A stretch of 64,000 nucleotides of DNA, taken from IMG/VR virus record IMGVR_UViG_3300021440_000014, positions 108,011 through 172,010 of that record; one strand, given 5' to 3'. Numbering within the stretch: the first letter of the stretch is position 1; the number at the start of each line of letters is the position of its first letter. The DNA is from a virus. Positions 38,686-44,237 of this stretch are shown here, piece by piece. The translations under genes were made by a program, and so were the position numbers. The notes beneath the pieces are model-generated. The model saw only the letters and a program-made list of their open reading frames with translations, did not search any database and was not told the origin of the DNA.

Positions 38686-38786
38686 TTGAGCACTAAAGCG
38701 AATACCCAAAAGGTCTAACTTTAGAATATTCAATTGGAGAGACTCGTCCTTCATTAGCCGCCGCCTTCGATGGGCACGTTGCTCAA
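38686..38786 (-). ncRNA. 101-nt RNA closed by TTGAGCA/TGCTCAA
   Basis: 7-bp closing stem and inner CTAAAG...CTTTAG stem with 20-nt loop. No recognisable anticodon arm. Between tRNA-Ile and tRNA-Leu. Confidence 0.4.
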
Positions 38787-38788
38787 AT

Positions 38789-38874
38789 TGGTAGCCGTAA
38801 AAGGACTTGCACCTTCAAGTATTAGAAGATTTTAAGTCTCCCGGTTCTTCGTTTCCCTTTCAATACATACGGCC
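38789..38874 (-). tRNA. tRNA-Leu (TAA), unusual variable helix
   Basis: Acceptor GGCCGTA/TACGGCT, A73, CCA. Anticodon arm GGAGA-CTTAAAA-TCTTC, T-arm GAAGG-TGCAAGT-CCTTT. No class II variable arm; instead GTAT after the acceptor can pair with ATAC in the variable region. Elbow AG/GC. Confidence 0.8.
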
Positions 38875-38875
38875 A

Positions 38876-39082
38876 TTAAAGATCTAAAAGTTTCAAAGCT
38901 TTAAGAAGTAACTTACTTCCCTTTTTCTTTTTCTCTCTATCAGTCAGACTTTCTTTTAGTTTCGACTTAGGAAGATATTCGTCTCCAGCCCAATTATAAA
39001 TTTTTGCCTTTTCCCAATTTGTAGCTTCTTCTTTTAATATTTCTATAACAATCTTTTTTATTTTAACTTCTAGTTGGTTCAT
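38876..39082 (-). CDS. Hypothetical basic protein
   Basis: 68 aa, lysine-rich, helical; LTDREKKKKGSKLLLKALKLL. Not recognised. Inserted between tRNA-Leu genes. Confidence 0.45.
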   Translation of the reverse strand: MNQLEVKIKKIVIEILKEEATNWEKAKIYNWAGDEYLPKSKLKESLTDREKKKKGSKLLLKALKLLDL

Positions 39083-39086
39083 AAAA

Positions 39087-39170
39087 TGGTCGCCATGACA
39101 GGAATCGCACCTGCAAAACTTCAGTTTTTGAAACTGGATGCTGTCCTATTCGCAATTAAGTCACATGGCG
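39087..39170 (-). tRNA. tRNA-Leu (CAA), unusual variable helix
   Basis: Acceptor CGCCATG/CATGGCG, A73, CCA. D-arm TGC-GAATAGGACA-GCA preceded by an extra ACTTAAT; ACTT can pair with AAGT in the variable region. Anticodon arm CAGT-TTCAAAA-ACTG, T-arm GCAGG-TGCGATT-CCTGT. Confidence 0.82.
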
Positions 39171-39177
39171 TTTTAAA

Positions 39178-39252
39178 TGGTAGGGTTAGCCGGATCTGCC
39201 CCGCGCCTCTATAGGATGAAAGCCTATTATGCTTCTACTGCACCATAACCCC
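39178..39252 (-). tRNA. tRNA-Glu (TTC)
   Basis: Acceptor GGGGTTA/TAACCCT, A73, CCA. D-arm GTGC-AGTAGAA-GCAT, anticodon arm ATAGG-CTTTCAT-CCTAT, T-arm with one bulged G and loop GGCAGAT. Elbow AG/GC. Confidence 0.87.
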
Positions 39253-39259
39253 TGAAAAA

Positions 39260-39380
39260 CTAGATACATTTTTTTGCTTGTCGGACGTTTTGCCACTAAA
39301 CTACCCACGTCAATGACGTGGACACGAATCGAACGTGCGCTTTCCGATTGGATTTGCTTTTTGTCTGCTGGATGTATCTA
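39260..39380 (-). ncRNA. Inside-out tRNA in a TAGATAC hairpin (copy a)
   Basis: Outer stem TAGATACAT/ATGTATCTA. Inside, in 5'-3' order: TCCAA, TCGGA, AAGC, T-arm GCACG-TTCGATT-CGTGT, CCACGTC, ATT, GACGTGG, D-arm GTTT-AGTGGCA-AAAC, G, TCCGA. So 3' half precedes 5' half and the acceptor ends are joined by an ATT triloop. TCCGA/TCGGA makes a perfect anticodon stem and TCCAA would supply a TCC (Gly) anticodon. GG matches the canonical T-loop. Confidence 0.55.
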
Positions 39381-39384
39381 AAAA

Positions 39385-39459
39385 TGGTAGCCCGTGAAGG
39401 AATCGCACCCTCTCTTCTTCCTTGTAAGGGAAGCTCGCTCCTGTTACAATCAACGGGCT
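39385..39459 (-). tRNA. tRNA-Val (TAC)
   Basis: Acceptor AGCCCGT/ACGGGCT, A73, CCA. Anticodon arm CTTCC-CTTACAA-GGAAG, T-arm GAGGG-TGCGATT-CCTTC. D-arm weak (ATTG...CGAG) with AG. Elbow AG/GC. Confidence 0.88.
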
Positions 39460-39464
39460 ATAAA

Positions 39465-39539
39465 TGGTCAGCACGAAAGGTAACGCTCCTTCTTGAACTT
39501 GATCCCAAATCAAGTGCCTCACTTTTAGGCTACGTGCTG
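39465..39539 (-). tRNA. tRNA-Pro (TGG)
   Basis: Acceptor CAGCACG/CGTGCTG, A73, CCA. D-arm GCCT-AAAAGTG-AGGC, anticodon arm CTTGA-TTTGGGA-TCAAG with G37, T-arm GAAGG-AGCGTTA-CCTTT. Elbow AG/GC. Confidence 0.92.
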
Positions 39540-39684
39540 TATAAAGTTTCAGGTCTTTCCTTGTGTCAATCATCATCGGGTTGGTTTCCAACTTACGGAG
39601 CGATTTGCCGCTAGATGTTCTAAATTATTAGAGTATGCAGCGATTATGCTATCATACCCTTCTAAGAGTTTTTATTACTCAAGA
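39540..39684 (-). other. Spacer with hairpins, no gene
   Basis: 145 bp. GTTGG-AAA-CCAAC, AGCG-GCAAAT-CGCT and GGGTATG...CATACTC hairpins are visible; no tRNA could be folded. Confidence 0.3.
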
Positions 39685-39756
39685 TGGTGGACCTGTCGGA
39701 TACTGCCTCCGAACGAAAATCTTGCAAGGATTCCCTTATGCCTTCATAACAAGCCC
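39685..39756 (-). tRNA. tRNA-Ala (TGC)
   Basis: Acceptor GGGCTTG/CAGGTCC (two wobbles), A73, CCA. D-arm ATG-AAGG-CAT, anticodon arm GAATC-CTTGCAA-GATTT, T-arm TCGGA-GGCAGTA-TCCGA. Elbow AG/GC. Confidence 0.87.
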
Positions 39757-39761
39757 ATAAA

Positions 39762-39974
39762 TTACTTATAACTATTTCCCAACTTCTCCCTCCAATTTTC
39801 ATTATAATTTTGATGCGCTTCACATTGAGCTTTTGCTTGCTCTAAAGTGATAGCTGGCTGTTTTTTGACAGCCTCCATTGTATCAATTAACCATTTAGGA
39901 GGAGGAGGAATCCTATTCATTAACTCTTTAAATCTTCTAAGATGTTTTCTTTTTCTTTTTTCGAAATTGATCAT
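39762..39974 (-). CDS. Hypothetical basic protein
   Basis: 70 aa, basic helix (EKRKRKHLRRFKELMNRI) then PPPPKW. Not recognised. Confidence 0.45.
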   Translation of the reverse strand: MINFEKRKRKHLRRFKELMNRIPPPPKWLIDTMEAVKKQPAITLEQAKAQCEAHQNYNENWREKLGNSYK

Positions 39975-40170
39975 AAATTGTGGACTGGAAGGATACCCTA
40001 AATCCTTATTCTAGGCTTCGTAGGATTACTACGTCCTCGCTTTGGTGCAGCCCCATAAAAATTCGTTGGATTTCACTTTCGATGGCTCAATTGATTTCGC
40101 GTTACTCCCGCGCACCATCTGCGTTCCCTGTAGCTCTCAGGTCTATCAACAAGAACAAAACCTACTTCGT
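39975..40170 (-). other. RNA-rich region, partly tRNA-like
   Basis: Contains a T-arm AGGAT-TTAGGGT-ATCCT (T55 A56) and upstream CGTAG-TAATC-CTACG with GT, matching the GT/TA elbow class, but the acceptor is imperfect (GGGCTG/CAGTCC). Also CGCG-GGAGTAA-CGCG and GATGG...CCATC stems. Confidence 0.35.
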
Positions 40171-40240
40171 CAACAAATTGGATTTGCGCCAACTTCCTCG
40201 GCGTTTGCCGATGCTTTACTACATAAGCTATTTATGTTGC
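40171..40240 (-). ncRNA. tRNA-like RNA with tetraloop instead of anticodon
   Basis: D-arm GCTT-ATGTAGTA-AAGC and T-arm GTTGG-CGCAAAT-CCAAT carry the AG/GC elbow, but the anticodon stem TCGGC/GCCGA is capped by AAAC only. Acceptor is short (CAACA/TGTTG). Could be a decoy that keeps the elbow but cannot decode. Confidence 0.45.
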
Positions 40241-40263
40241 CTTCTGTTTTTATTCTCTAAAAT

Positions 40264-40331
40264 TGGTGGACCTTATCGCCGCCCTTGCGTCCGAATTTCA
40301 CGGAGTCTCCCCGAAGGAAGTCCTTATTAAA
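40264..40331 (-). ncRNA. tRNA-like RNA with UUCG hairpin
   Basis: GGACTT pairs with AAGGTCC and the end is ACCA. Inside: CTTCC-TTCG-GGGAG, TCCG-TGAAATT-CGGA and CGC-AAGGGCG-GCG. No normal D- or T-arm. Confidence 0.35.
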
Positions 40332-40422
40332 TGGCGGAAGCATAGAGAATTGCACTCCAACCGGCTTTTGACCGGACAATTTTAGCAAAATTGCGTAACA
40401 ATCTAATATTTACCTTACTTCC
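40332..40422 (-). tRNA. tRNA-Ser (GCT)
   Basis: Class II. Acceptor GGAAGTA/TGCTTCC, G73, CCA. D-arm GTAA-ATATTAGATTG-TTAC, anticodon arm CAATT-TTGCTAA-AATTG, variable arm CCGG-TCAAAAG-CCGG, T-arm TGGAG-TGCAATT-CTCTA. Elbow AG/GC. Confidence 0.92.
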
Positions 40423-40432
40423 AATTAAATAA

Positions 40433-40519
40433 TGGAGCCAACGACAGGTATCGCGCCTGCATACACCTTTCGGTTCTCGCTTTACAAAAGCGGTGAATTA
40501 CTTGTCTATCCACGTTGGC
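40433..40519 (-). tRNA. tRNA-Thr (TGT) with long variable arm
   Basis: Acceptor GCCAACG/CGTTGGC, T73, CCA. Anticodon arm CGCT-TTTGTAA-AGCG, variable hairpin ACC-GAAA-GGT (unusual for Thr), T-arm GCAGG-CGCGATA-CCTGT. Elbow AG/GC. Confidence 0.85.
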
Positions 40520-40526
40520 ATCAAAT

Positions 40527-40608
40527 TGGTGCTCCAACCCCGACTTGCACAGGGACGCTTTCGCACGAAGTTCTAAGCTTCGCATGTCTTCTATTTCATC
40601 ATTGGAGC
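40527..40608 (-). tRNA. tRNA-Leu (TAG)
   Basis: Acceptor GCTCCAA/TTGGAGC, A73, CCA. D-arm ATG-AAATAGAAGA-CAT, anticodon arm CGAAG-CTTAGAA-CTTCG, variable hairpin with GAAA loop, T-arm CCCTG-TGCAAGT-CGGGG. Elbow AG/GC. Confidence 0.9.
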
Positions 40609-40615
40609 TAAAAAT

Positions 40616-40688
40616 TGGTTGCGGTCGCGAGAATTAAACTCGTCCTTAAGCTTATGAAACTTACGTGCAATCATTACACTTCCCCGCA
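40616..40688 (-). tRNA. tRNA-Met or Ile2 (CAT), weak acceptor
   Basis: D-arm GTG-TAATGATTG-CAC, anticodon arm TAAGT-TTCATAA-GCTTA, T-arm CGAG-TTTAATT-CTCG, CCA. Acceptor TGCGG pairs with CCGCA, the last two pairs fail. Elbow GA/TT. Confidence 0.75.
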
Positions 40689-40702
40689 TTTTAAAATTAA
40701 AG

Positions 40703-40766
40703 CTAGATAGTTGGGATTTTCAATTCCCTATTTTGTGAAAATAAATTTTATACTGCACCTATCTAA
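40703..40766 (-). repeat. TAGATAC hairpin family, copy b
   Basis: Minus strand TAGATAG ... CTATCTA closing a ~50-nt loop that starts GTGCAGTAT; inner TATTTT-CAC-AAAATA hairpin and GGGA...TCCC. Confidence 0.6.
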
Positions 40767-40777
40767 ACTATGAAAAC

Positions 40778-40837
40778 CTAGATCCATTTTTTGTCATTTG
40801 AATAATGAGTTTTTTAATTTTTGCTGTTCGGATCTAT
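40778..40837 (-). repeat. TAGATAC hairpin family, copy c
   Basis: Minus strand TAGATCC ... GGATCTA; interior begins GAACAGCAAAAA. Stem bases covary with the other copies. Confidence 0.6.
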
Positions 40838-40841
40838 AAAA

Positions 40842-40916
40842 TGGCCCGACAAGTTGGTAACGCTCCAACCTCCACTGTTCTTCAGACAGTTGCTAATCTA
40901 TCTCAGCTATTGGCGG
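40842..40916 (-). tRNA. tRNA-Phe (GAA)
   Basis: Acceptor CCGCCAA/TTGTCGG (one C.T), G73, CCA. D-arm GCT-GAGATAGATT-AGC, anticodon arm ACTGT-CTGAAGA-ACAGT, T-arm GTTGG-AGCGTTA-CCAAC. Elbow AG/GC. Confidence 0.88.
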
Positions 40917-40920
40917 AAAA

Positions 40921-40995
40921 TGGAGCACACGGAGGATTTTGAAACCTCGACGTTCACGTTGGAAGCGTGACATTCTGCCTCTGAATTACGTGTGC
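40921..40995 (-). tRNA. tRNA-Gly (TCC)
   Basis: Acceptor GCACACG/CGTGTGC, T73, CCA. D-arm ATTC-AGAGGCA-GAAT, anticodon arm TCACG-CTTCCAA-CGTGA, T-arm GAGG-(T)TTCAAAA-CCTC. One of the few with canonical GG/TC. Confidence 0.9.
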
Positions 40996-41004
40996 TTAAA
41001 TTGA

Positions 41005-41056
41005 CTAGATACGCTTTTTTCCATAAACAAGGATTTTGACTGCTGCACGTATCTAA
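41005..41056 (-). repeat. TAGATAC hairpin family, copy d
   Basis: Minus strand TAGATACG ... CGTATCTA (8 bp); interior begins TGCAGCAGTC. Confidence 0.6.
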
Positions 41057-41065
41057 AAACTTTTC

Positions 41066-41434
41066 TTAAATATTTTTTGGCGTTCTGTGTGATAGTGTAA
41101 AAAAAGCTTTTCTCACCAAGCCTTCCCTTACTTCTACTTCACAAGTTCCAATAAACTCATAAGATTTATAACCTGATTGCGAAGATCCGTCAATATCTAA
41201 AAACGTCCCTTTCGCATAAATTTTTGTTAAACCTGTTTTTTTAGGATTTACAGTTACATTATAATTTGAACCATCAAAATTTGACGATAGTATTTCTATT
41301 ACTTCTTCGTCTTCTACTGTCCAAATGGCATTCTCATTTTCATTAATGAAAACTATATCGTTTTCGGCTGTCATGAATTTTACTTGCAAAACTGCCGTTT
41401 CATCCTTGGCGATTGTAAACTTTTGAATATCCAT
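41066..41434 (-). CDS. Ig-like (BIG2-type) protein
   Basis: 122 aa. NAIWTVEDEEVIEIL, VNPKKTGLTKIYAKG and FIGTCEVEV resemble bacterial Ig-like group 2 domains of phage surface or tail decoration proteins. No signal peptide. Sits alone among tRNA genes. Confidence 0.5.
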   Translation of the reverse strand: MDIQKFTIAKDETAVLQVKFMTAENDIVFINENENAIWTVEDEEVIEILSSNFDGSNYNVTVNPKKTGLTKIYAKGTFLDIDGSSQSGYKSYEFIGTCEVEVREGLVRKAFFTLSHRTPKNI

Positions 41435-41457
41435 GTAATATATTACACTTTAAATAA

Positions 41458-41517
41458 CTAGATACTTATTTTTCCTTTAACAGAGGAGTTTTTTTATTTT
41501 TTGCTGTTCGTATCTAA
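41458..41517 (-). repeat. TAGATAC hairpin family, copy e
   Basis: Minus strand TAGATAC ... GTATCTA; interior begins GAACAGCAAAAAA, nearly as in copy c. Confidence 0.6.
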
Positions 41518-41519
41518 AA

Positions 41520-41596
41520 TGGCACGGCGAACGAGAGTCGAACTCGTCTATTGCTGGTTTGGAATCAGTTGCTTCACTCTACTTAGCTATCGCCGT
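41520..41596 (-). tRNA. tRNA-Trp (CCA)
   Basis: Acceptor ACGGCGA/TCGCCGT, G73, CCA. D-arm GCT-AAGTAGAGTGA-AGC, anticodon loop TTCCAAA on CTG/CAG, T-arm ACGAG-TTCGACT-CTCGT. T-loop is canonical but the D-loop lacks GG: an exception to the elbow rule. Confidence 0.85.
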
Positions 41597-41603
41597 ATAA
41601 AAT

Positions 41604-41678
41604 TGGAGCGGGTAGCGGAATTTGCGTCCGCTTTGAAAAATTGGCAATTTCTCGTAATACTACATATACCATACCCGC
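41604..41678 (-). tRNA. tRNA-Gly (GCC)
   Basis: Acceptor GCGGGTA/TACCCGC, T73, CCA. D-arm GTA-TATGTAGTAT-TAC, anticodon arm AGAAA-TTGCCAA-TTTTT, T-arm GCGGA-CGCAAAT-TCCGC. Elbow AG/GC. First tRNA of the main array after its promoter. Confidence 0.9.
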
Positions 41679-41874
41679 ATAAAATCAAATAAATTAAATG
41701 GAGATAAAAACCTCAACATCTATCCTTATGGATTAGGGTTTTTTAACCTTCGTTGGTAGCATTCTTATTCCTAAGATTACCGGCGTCTCCGCTTCCCTAC
41801 GGCTCGCCTCTACGGTTTTGATAACGCTCAAAATTTCTAAAAGCAAAATTTAAACTCGTTCTTACTACTCTTCC
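41679..41874 (-). other. 5' leader of the tRNA array, structured
   Basis: About 195 bp without a gene between the array promoter and tRNA-Gly. Contains GGCG...CGCC and a terminator-like AACC...ATCC-ATAA-GGAT...GGTTTTT near 41703-41745. Confidence 0.35.
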
Positions 41875-41902
41875 ATCTTACCAAGTTTTTCGTTTTTGTC
41901 AA
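41875..41902 (-). promoter_or_regulatory. Promoter of the main tRNA array
   Basis: Minus strand TTGACA, 16 nt, TAAGAT, just downstream of the small-RNA terminator and upstream of tRNA-Gly (GCC). Confidence 0.65.
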
Positions 41903-41919
41903 CTCTCTATTTTTCCAAC

Positions 41920-41950
41920 AAAAAACCGCCCTTCTTTTCAGAAAAGGCGG
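41920..41950 (-). terminator. Terminator of small RNA 42055-41920
   Basis: Minus strand CCGCCTTTTC...GGGCGG then TTTTTTG. Confidence 0.85.
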
Positions 41951-42055
41951 TTAATTCCCCACGAATTTCCCACCCTCCCTAGCAAAAATCTCCATTTGTC
42001 GCTTGGAGGCGACTTGCTTTAACGGACGGTTCTGAAACCCAATATCTCATATCTC
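41920..42055 (-). ncRNA. Small RNA gene with H-type pseudoknot
   Basis: About 135 nt between a consensus promoter and a strong terminator. Contains GGTT-TCAG-AACC and, at 42013-41990, GTCGC-CTCCAA-GCGAC whose loop CTCCA can pair with TGGAG three nt downstream: an H-type pseudoknot. A 23-codon frame (MRYWVSEP...) overlaps it but is probably fortuitous. Function unknown; could be riboregulatory. Confidence 0.6.
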
Positions 42056-42061
42056 TAATAG

Positions 42062-42090
42062 AATATACACTCTATTTTAAAAAATGTCAA
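42062..42090 (-). promoter_or_regulatory. Consensus promoter of the pseudoknot small RNA
   Basis: Minus strand TTGACA, exactly 17 nt, TATATT: one of the best sigma70-type promoters in the window. Confidence 0.8.
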
Positions 42091-42141
42091 ATATTTTTAA
42101 AACTTTCTTCTAAATTCGCTCTACCTTTATCAAGATATAGC

Positions 42142-42168
42142 AAAAAGGGGCAGTTTTTAGCTGCCTCC
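42142..42168 (-). terminator. Terminator after VWA gene
   Basis: Minus strand GGCAG-CTAAAAA-CTGCC then CCTTTTTG. Confidence 0.85.
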
Positions 42169-42193
42169 CGTTAATTATTTATTGTTTTCTAGA

Positions 42194-43195
42194 TTATTTC
42201 ATTAAAATAAACTTTGTTCCAGCGATAAGCTTTCTATTCGTTGACGTAGACTGTAGAAAGATATCATATTTATTGTTTGTGGCGGGATCTACTTGAACTT
42301 CATGATCTGGTAATCCAAGCAATTGTCTTGCTTCCGCGCCCGCATAAACCTTGCCATTAAGTTTGTCCTGTAAGCAAACCTGCTTATATCCTTGAACCTT
42401 TTCTTTCTTTGTCAATTGATAGAATCCGCTTCCAATTCTATAGGTTTCTTTTGGATTCCAGCTTTCAACGAAATCCTTGATAGGCTTGTCCTTATGAACA
42501 GAGTAAACACTATAATCGCTAGGATTAAGCTCTACAAGAGTAGATTTAACCGTGCTACTATTTAACGCCGCTGTATCAAGTTGGAAAAGATTTTTCGTAG
42601 ATCTTAATCCTTTTGATCTAGAAGTCATAAAAGTGGACGTAACCGTATTTATTTTTTTGCTTGCCTCTTCCAGACCTCTAGAAGAAGTCTCCCAAATTTG
42701 AATGTTTCCAACTGGAAAACCAAATTTTTTACATTCGTGAACTCCATTTTGGTTTGGAACTAAAACAGCCACAGTGTAGTTCTCTGGAAGTGAATTAATC
42801 GTCTCTTTCAGCTTTTTAGCTAAATGGCTATTGATGTTATTCTCTCCATCGGTTTGAACTATAATTAAATTGCTATGATCTCCATATAATTCGGGATTCT
42901 TTTTAAGATCCTCTATAGACTTATAGACTGCATCAATTAATGCAGTCATCCCCCTTGGCTCATAGTGATCTTTTATACTAGGCAGTCTGCATACATCTTG
43001 ATCGTATAACAAACACTTTACTGAATCAGAGAAAACGTAAATAGAAACTCTTGTTTCTTGATCTAATTCTATAGATCTTTGCTTAAGGTGTTCTATTTGT
43101 CTGTCAAATGCTAAAATAGTTTCTTTTTTAAAAATCGACATAGAAGAACTTGCATCTAACACGAAAGAGATATGGTTTATATATTTTTGTATCAT
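42194..43195 (-). CDS. VWA-domain protein
   Basis: 333 aa. FVLDASSSMSIFK is the DxSxS MIDAS motif; PRGMTALIDA supplies the threonine and IIVQTDGENN the aspartate. The C-terminal ~130 residues are a separate domain (RIGSGFYQLTKKEKVQGYK...). Metal-dependent protein binding is likely. Pairs with the DUF2828 gene at 44227, itself ending in a VWA-like half. Confidence 0.8.
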   Translation of the reverse strand: MIQKYINHISFVLDASSSMSIFKKETILAFDRQIEHLKQRSIELDQETRVSIYVFSDSVKCLLYDQDVCRLPSIKDHYEPRGMTALIDAVYKSIEDLKKNPELYGDHSNLIIVQTDGENNINSHLAKKLKETINSLPENYTVAVLVPNQNGVHECKKFGFPVGNIQIWETSSRGLEEASKKINTVTSTFMTSRSKGLRSTKNLFQLDTAALNSSTVKSTLVELNPSDYSVYSVHKDKPIKDFVESWNPKETYRIGSGFYQLTKKEKVQGYKQVCLQDKLNGKVYAGAEARQLLGLPDHEVQVDPATNNKYDIFLQSTSTNRKLIAGTKFILMK

Positions 43196-43277
43196 ATATA
43201 TATAATATAATCTGTTCTTTTTGAAAAATCAAGCAAATATCGTCAATCCTTCTAATTATGTGTAATATAATATTGAA

Positions 43278-44237
43278 ATGAAAAAAGAAAAAATATGTAA
43301 AAAATGCAATAATAATTTTATTATTAATTTCAAAATAAATGACAAAAATATATGTCTCTCTAACCGAAGTTTTTGCTTATTATGTAAACCTAAAAGACAA
43401 AAAATATCGAAAGATGCTATAGAAAATATAATAAAAGAATATAATTTAATTGGAGCAGAAGAATGCCAAAAGAAATTTAAAATATCAAAAAATCAAATTA
43501 CATATATTGCTTCTAAATATAAATTAAAATTAAATCCAAAAACTCATAGTAAAATAAAATCTAAAAGTAAAATAGAGATAGATCCTTTTAAATACAAAGT
43601 TAATCATCTTTCATTCAGTAATATAAATAATTCAATATGCGCTTATATATTAGGGCTAATTTGGACAGATGGACATATTAATTCAAGAAATAACTCGATT
43701 ATATTTTCAACCACATATCCTGATTCCGAATATTTTTCTAAAGAATTCTTAAAAACAGGTTCATGGAACATTTATAGATATAAGTCTAATAAAAATCACA
43801 AAGATAAAATATCAATAATAACTACTAATAAATTCCTAAAAGAAACATTAGTATCTTTGGGTTTTTTAGAAAAAATAAAAGGGTTAGAAAAAGTTTATGA
43901 ACATATACCAGAAAATCTAAAACATTATTTTATTCGGGGGCTAATAGATGGAGACGGATGCTTTTATGTTAATAAAAAGAAATCGATTTATCGTTTTTCT
44001 CTATGCTCCTGTTTAAATCAAAACTGGAACTGCATACAAAAACTACTAGATTCACTTAGCATAAAGTATAAAATAGAAAACTCTACTACAAAAAATGGAT
44101 CTTATAGCAAAATACATATTAGTGGCATACCTAATGTAAAAAAATTTGGCGACTTCGTTTATAGAAATCGCCAAGATGACTTTATTGGATTAGATCGTAA
44201 ATATAAAAAATATTTAGAAGTTCAATTTAAAACCTAA
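43278..44237 (+). CDS. LAGLIDADG homing endonuclease
   Basis: 319 aa. N-terminal zinc finger CKKCNNNF...CLLCK, a helix-turn-helix (GAEECQKKFKISKNQITYIA), then two LAGLIDADG helices, YILGLIWTDGHI and FIRGLIDGDGCF. Single chain, so monomeric. TATAAT lies 6 nt before the ATG. It runs against its neighbours and overlaps the 3' end of the DUF2828 gene by 11 bp. Confidence 0.88.
   Translation: MKKEKICKKCNNNFIINFKINDKNICLSNRSFCLLCKPKRQKISKDAIENIIKEYNLIGAEECQKKFKISKNQITYIASKYKLKLNPKTHSKIKSKSKIEIDPFKYKVNHLSFSNINNSICAYILGLIWTDGHINSRNNSIIFSTTYPDSEYFSKEFLKTGSWNIYRYKSNKNHKDKISIITTNKFLKETLVSLGFLEKIKGLEKVYEHIPENLKHYFIRGLIDGDGCFYVNKKKSIYRFSLCSCLNQNWNCIQKLLDSLSIKYKIENSTTKNGSYSKIHISGIPNVKKFGDFVYRNRQDDFIGLDRKYKKYLEVQFKT

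Noticed and set aside
39310-40330. Open frames of 70-115 aa on both strands
   Set aside because: They run through well-folded tRNA genes, have tRNA-driven composition and no start signals, so they are chance frames.
41995-42055. 23-codon frame MRYWVSEP...
   Set aside because: It coincides with a stable pseudoknot RNA and has no independent support.
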